Of a stretch of 64,000 nt of DNA, positions 59,171-64,000 are shown piece by piece. The DNA lies in NCBI GenBank assembly GCA_963169105.1, contig OY720639.1, positions 119,123,117 through 119,187,116 on the forward strand, in the 5' to 3' direction. The stretch is from Ceriagrion tenellum (Eukaryota > Arthropoda > Insecta > Odonata > Coenagrionidae). The position numbers and the translations under genes are program-made. A model generated the notes under the pieces. That model had not been told where the DNA came from, searched no databases, and saw nothing but the letters and a program-made list of their open reading frames with translations. Every line of letters starts with the position of its first letter. The stretch's first letter is position 1.

Positions 59171-60490
59171 TCAACGAGGGAAAGCTAGGGAAAAACACCT
59201 ACCATCACAATATATATATTTTTTCCCGGGAATATTCTAGAAGAATCCTTCATGGAGCGCTTACGTGCCTGATAACCAAGCAAATGATGGTTGTCTTGAT
59301 CAATTTATGTTTTGCTTAAAAATCGGATAACGGTACATCTTACAATTAGAGGAAATTTTTGACTTCAGATATATCATGCTTCCTCGTGATTTTCATGCGC
59401 TATTTTAGGCCTTGAAAAATATTTATCTTGTGTCATTGATAAAGTGGCTACTTCCCAAATATGGAGAATTTTAAAACTGTTGCGTCATTAGCATTCATAA
59501 CAATTGGTCCCGGGCGTAACTTTGTGGAACGGATGGCTATTAAGTTTATTTTAAAAGCCTTATTTTGAGATATACGGCACTACTCTTCCTCGTGTAGTAA
59601 ACAACGCAAAACGGCTCTAAACTATTTTTGCTGCTTTAGATTGTACTGTTATTTAATATAATCTTACCCTTTTTAAAGTTATTGAAGTCTGTTTACGGAG
59701 TCTTATTTCTTAATTATTCGCTATCAATTCGTGTATTAATCGATTGATTATTATATTTCGTAATAATTCGATGATATCTGGACAATTTAATTCTAAACTA
59801 ATATTTATATGGTCCGGGTCCATTGCTCGAAAAAAGTGCATTACATTGAAATTTCGTCTAAATTTCGAATGTCACACCAAAAGCTATTGCATAGCAAAGA
59901 TTCATAGCATGCTTTCAATGTTAACAAATCTAAAATATAATTCTTGTATCATTTCCATAACTTGCATATTCCAGCGTTGTAATAGATGCATATTATTGAA
60001 ATTTGGTCCGTAATATTCTTACTCAATTAAAAAGTTCTTTAAATGTGCATTAAAGACCCACGATTATCACTTGTAACAAAATAAAATTTTCACTCTCACG
60101 TGTGCTCGACTCTGATTTTGTCCTCTCCTTCCGAGCTCTCCAGCAAACCTCACTTAAATAATAAATTGCCCAGACTCTCCTTCTCAGTTTGAACAATGAA
60201 TTTTATTCACAAAATACTACGAGAAAGAAAATGAATATCCCTTTACACAAATGATTACCAATTTCATTAATATGTTATACCAGTAAAATACACAACATAT
60301 ATTTTGCCCTTCACTGTATCACTTCTTTTCAGGCGAATAAAATTGAACGGGCCATGGACTTTTTCTCACTCGAGCCACTTCACGTTTCTTCTTCTTCACA
60401 TCATAGAACATATAAAAAAATGAAAATCATGAATACAATTTCCTTATTGATATCCGCACAGATGGATGCTGTGTTCCTTGCCAGCTAAAT
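59171..60490. other. No supported feature
   Basis: AT-rich; the 89-codon frame at 59744-60013 has no domain. Confidence 0.45.
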
Positions 60491-60499
60491 TCCCGGATA

Positions 60500-60588
60500 C
60501 ACCCTGCGTTGAAATACGGCTCCTCCCCTAGTGATATTCCCGTTGCTTCCTGGGTTCACCTTGCGTTGAAATACGGTTACTCCTCTAG
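60500..60588. repeat. Tandem duplication, 57-bp period
   Basis: Two 32-bp blocks (60500-60531 and 60557-60588) containing TGCGTTGAAATACGG and ending CTAG differ at about four positions. The intervening 25 bp are weakly repeated. Confidence 0.85.
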
Positions 60589-60759
60589 CAGCTTGTCCCC
60601 GTTGATGCACAAAAATAATATAACTTCATCTGCTCTGCTTTACGGAGTTCATTGGTGACTGCTCACGTCTGCTCAGTTCCACAAGAGTCCTAGATTATTG
60701 TCGGACTGCCCCCGTGCCCTTCAGCGGGCCCTTACATACCCTTTCTCTGCCCTCTGTTA

Positions 60760-60823
60760 TGCGTTGCTTAGCTGCCATTAACAAATTGTTGTGCGTTGCT
60801 TAGCTGCCACTTACAAATTGTTG
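60760..60823. repeat. Tandem duplication, 32-bp unit x2
   Basis: TGCGTTGCTTAGCTGCCA and CAAATTGTTG recur with a period of 32 bp and about one substitution. Together with the duplication at 60.5 kb, this suggests a terminal region of some element, not identified. Confidence 0.9.
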
Positions 60824-61579
60824 TGAGTCGTTTTCGGATTGCCCTATAGTTTCTGATATTTTATGCTATGGTGGAATTTAAATGTTTCACATTCCAGCCA
60901 ACTGTTCGTTGTGGTAAAAGTTAGCTTGATAATGATGATAGATAGGAAGGCTCGTGGCACTTAATATGCTAAACAATCACTCTGCTCACATCAGTCCTGA
61001 AACAACATTATTGAATGCGTCGAGATATATCAACCGTGATTAGTTTTTATTATTATCATGTATTTTTTACCCCTAATACTGTGTAACATCGATGTTTATC
61101 AGTAAGTAATTATAATGCATATGTTTTGGTTATTTTAATTTTCCTCGTTCTTCCTGACTTCAGTGAAATTAGTCTAGATGTGAGACATTCATTGCTTTTG
61201 GTACCCTACCCCAAAGAAAATTCCCGCAATATCTTGTCTTCTTGTATACCTTGTACGCATTTTCTCCGCAAGCGAAAAAAAATTAAAGCCGCATCTGATG
61301 AGATTAAAACCCAATTTTTCCACGACCTGTTCGTAATGGAATTCGGTTAACAGTTGGTGTGGACCGTTATGTTATTCTCAAATGCGGGTGATTTTGTACC
61401 GCGGAAGTGCCATTAGCTTCGACCCTCGCACTCTGGGTGCCTTCGGTGATATCGACTACTCACCTGGAACGTGTTCGCGTGAAAAACTCTTTCTTTGTCC
61501 TCTTTCGAGTGCCTGATCGCGTTCTTGTTGAGAAACCTCCCATTTAAGCGCTCCGAATGCTTTTCTTTCCGTCAATCGC

Positions 61580-61930
61580 GTGACATTGAAGGACCCCACG
61601 CAGGTTCTCGTTCCCTTGGTCGCCGCTCACGCGATGAAGGGCTTTGCACAAGTCCCTCAGGGTGAGAATTCCGCCAAGTTTAAGGAAATCATCAGACTAT
61701 CTCACGCGTCCACCCTGGGAACAAGTGCTCCTCCCTACTTTTTTCCTCCAAATAATGTGAGCATGTTCGATCGCATGAGGGGGTTGTCGAGCCCATTCCC
61801 TGCAATAAAAACCGTCGTAGACCCGAGTTTCTTGTCGAATAACTTCTATCCAGAATCATGGAATAGGTTTGATGCGTCTCAGGCCACTTTTGAATGGTAT
61901 TCATACAATAAACTTATGAAAAATGGTTGA
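61580..61930 (+). CDS. Unassigned 116-codon ORF
   Basis: An ATG-initiated frame ends at 61930. Composition is protein-like: KDPTQVLVPLVAAHAMKG, then NSAKFKEIIRLSHASTLG, and an aromatic-rich C-terminus with FEWYSYNKLMKNG. It follows a GC-rich segment from about 61360, and low-complexity TTTTTCAATTT repeats begin right after the stop. I recognise no domain, signal peptide or membrane segment. It could be an exon, a transposable-element fragment or chance; an antisense frame (61692-61904) overlaps it. Confidence 0.25.
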   Translation: MTLKDPTQVLVPLVAAHAMKGFAQVPQGENSAKFKEIIRLSHASTLGTSAPPYFFPPNNVSMFDRMRGLSSPFPAIKTVVDPSFLSNNFYPESWNRFDASQATFEWYSYNKLMKNG

Positions 61931-63006
61931 TTTTTTTATTCAATTTCAATCCAATTTTTCAATTTTTAATTTTTTCAATTTTCAATTCAATGTATTGATG
62001 CAACATCATGCCACCATGCCAGGCACCTGCTAAATGAAATTTTAACAGATTTAGCCGTGTTCTTACAGCATAGCTTTAAACAGGCGGATGGTAAGTGTTC
62101 AATGACGTTGCAAGAGGGGAAAAGAAATTATCATTAGGCTGCAGTGGGCCATTTAAGGCACTTGAGGTAAATTCTCGCGGCAAAATTTTCAATTTGGGTT
62201 CAGTTTCAAGACCCGTATGGTCCAAGTGCGGGAAATAATGGCTGACTCATGCTGCTGTCTTAGAAGCAAATGTTGTTTCCACCTTTAATTCTTAAATATG
62301 GAAAATACCTAAATCGCAGGAAGAGTTTTCCATGTCAAATTGATGCATGCAATGGTAAAAATTCTGATTATAGTTATTTTCTCAGTACATGTAGAGTCAG
62401 CATACGAACGTGTTTTTGAGTCTAAATTAAATCACTTTTGATCGCAATTTTTAGGTAGGCTACGATATTACCTCCTGATGGCAGTTAAAAGTGTCTTGAA
62501 TTTGAAAATATCGGGTATATCATTGGACAGATCATTCCTCCTGAGAGCTGAAGATTCATTTCTCTTACTCCCGGATCGGATTAATTTAGCCTTCACACTC
62601 TTTTTCTTCTGGCAATTACCAAAGCATAATCTTGAAATGTTTAGCAATATCATGTTCTTCATTTTTCATTTTTCCCTCTGCTAAAGAGGACTTTGAAGGA
62701 CTCTTTTAGGATCAGTATTTATATCACTCTATGAATCTTCGCGGATTTACCTAAAAAGTGTTGCTAGTTTCTTAATCTTGATATCCCTTAGCCGATAGAC
62801 ATGTTTGTCCCTCCGAGCGTCTCAAGTACATTTATAGTCTCGGAATTGTTCTACTTACATCAGTGATTACCTCCTCATTTTTCATTTTTGTTGTAGAAAC
62901 TTAGCAAATTGTAACTCATAAGGGATTCCGAAGCAGAAAAATTAATTATTATGGAAACGCAACAACGTGCCGACAATATCAGGACAACAATATATCAACA
63001 AATTCG
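61931..63006. other. No supported gene
   Basis: Low-complexity TTTCAATTT repeats lie at about 61935-61990, then AT-rich sequence. The frames at 62468-62684 on opposite strands overlap and lack domains. Confidence 0.45.
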
Positions 63007-63180
63007 CCGGCCCCGGTGGCGACGGAGTAAACTCCCCGCCTGCTAACACGAGGGTCGCTGGTTTGAATGCCGCTTGGGTGGAATTACGACCACACAGGGT
63101 CTTTGTGTTTCTCTGCTGTTATGGTTACTCGCCCGATATAAATTGGCCAAATGTGCAGTATTTGGTGTAGTTACGGTAAA
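63007..63180 (+). mobile_element. tRNA-derived SINE (copy 2)
   Basis: The head at 63007-63082 (CCCCGGTGGCGACGGAGTAA, CCTGCTAACACGAGGGTCGC, then B-box-like GGTTTGAATGCC) aligns with the minus-strand head at 5.9 kb. The body has CCCGATATAAATTGGCC, the same segment as in copy 1. The B box carries two changes from the consensus, so pol III activity of this copy is doubtful. It ends near the A-run at 63178-63186. Confidence 0.75.
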
Positions 63181-63186
63181 AAAAAA

Positions 63187-64000
63187 TATCGTTTAATCTT
63201 TTCAAGTTAATTAATTGTTAATATGTGAATATTCTAGAAATGCGTTCATGTATGCTTACGTATTACATATAATAATCTTTTTGCTTATTGTAAATGCATC
63301 CAACGAATTTTATCAATCATGCTTATTTCCGAATTTAAATTAGCGTATATATTTTACGCATGTACAAGTGGATAAAATTAAATGTCTTTATTCCTCTCCT
63401 TGCAGGTAAGGTGTCTCGTCACCCGTTTACTTCCAGTATCAAGATAGCAGTACTGTGAGTGTCTTCTTTACCTTATTTTTAAGAGGAACCATTTTACTTA
63501 GAATTGAAACGATTTCTATCTTATTGGCGAATCAAACTGCTTGTTCATTTGTGACTGTTTATGACTGTTTCGTATCCATTAACATTCCACGAGGTTTCCA
63601 GAGGGAAACAAACTCCTGGCAGGATTCTTTATACCAAATTTAGCAAAAGAGCTTTAAAATTATTTCAGCGGAAAAAAATATTCCACAGGGCATCATCATC
63701 AGGCAATAAAACACGGCTTGAACTGTCAGAGTCGATGTGTTTTTAAAGAGCTTATCCTTTGAAAAGAGAAGTGAACGACGCAGGACTCTTAAGCAGTTTA
63801 AGAACAACCGATTCATCATGTTTCACTCTTCCCCCATTGAAACAGACTTGGGTTGCTGCCATCATATAATACCCTTTTATCCAACCTTTATAAAGACCTG
63901 ACCATCTCATTTAAAAATCTTAATACGTGTCCAAAACACCTGCGTAGATCCTACTAAGCCCTTTTAATGCTTATCTCTCATCTTTTTGGTCGAGAGATTT
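63187..64000. other. No supported feature
   Basis: AT-rich; the two overlapping plus frames (63455-63643 and 63561-63746) have no domain. Confidence 0.45.

Overview
The window looks like non-coding, repeat-rich DNA from a eukaryotic nuclear genome, most likely an arthropod and probably an insect with a large genome. The base composition is AT-rich with scattered GC/CpG-rich patches. Long runs lack open frames. The only protein homology I can read belongs to non-LTR retrotransposon (LINE) reverse transcriptases, and there are several miniature DNA transposons, tRNA-derived SINE-like units and simple repeats. I see no host gene, rRNA, functional tRNA, operon or CRISPR array. Short exons of a gene with very long introns could be present and would be invisible to me. 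The species call is inference.

Layout. 1-2.64 kb: nothing supported. 2.87-4.83 kb: a tandem array of about three 227-bp units abutting the 3' end of a minus-strand LINE that keeps GVPQG and YADD motifs. 5.1-6.0 kb: a GC-rich patch and a minus-strand SINE with a tRNA-like head. 6.8-7.3 kb: first copy (inverted) of a four-copy MITE family. 13.25-14.25 kb: a very decayed minus-strand reverse transcriptase. 17.3 kb: a tRNA-like unit. 20.7-21.4 kb: a probable non-autonomous hAT element. 26.9-29.2 kb: two more MITE copies, with a foldback element and a CATG-ended repeat between them. 36.8-37.1 kb: a LINE C-terminus. 40.2-41.0 kb: another decayed reverse transcriptase. 41.2-42.4 kb: a duplicated block, one copy of which is split by a LINE insertion. 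43.2-46.6 kb: a mosaic of short duplicated blocks. 48.3 kb: (AT)56 followed by a second foldback. 50.6-58.7 kb: the densest stretch, with three 5'-truncated LINE tails that each have matching 11-13 bp target duplications, a third foldback, the fourth MITE copy, a SINE-like unit, a hammerhead-like motif, and a TTAA-flanked piggyBac-type MITE. 60.5-60.8 kb: two small tandem duplications. 61.6 kb: an unassigned ORF. 63.0 kb: a second copy of the SINE.

The main unusual pattern is a small RNA-like motif at four loci (27.6, 48.7, 51.3 and 55.1 kb): CTGANGA, a 4-6 bp stem-loop, then AAAY, followed at three of the loci by GTTGT or a close variant. The stem bases differ between loci while pairing is largely kept. 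Three of the four motifs sit inside foldback (inverted-repeat) elements, and two of those foldbacks also share an identical 15-mer. This resembles the hammerhead ribozyme core known from Penelope-like retroelements, with one extra position; whether it cleaves cannot be told from sequence alone. The retroelements range from relics riddled with stops (13 and 40 kb) to insertions with intact target duplications, so insertion here has been spread over a long period.
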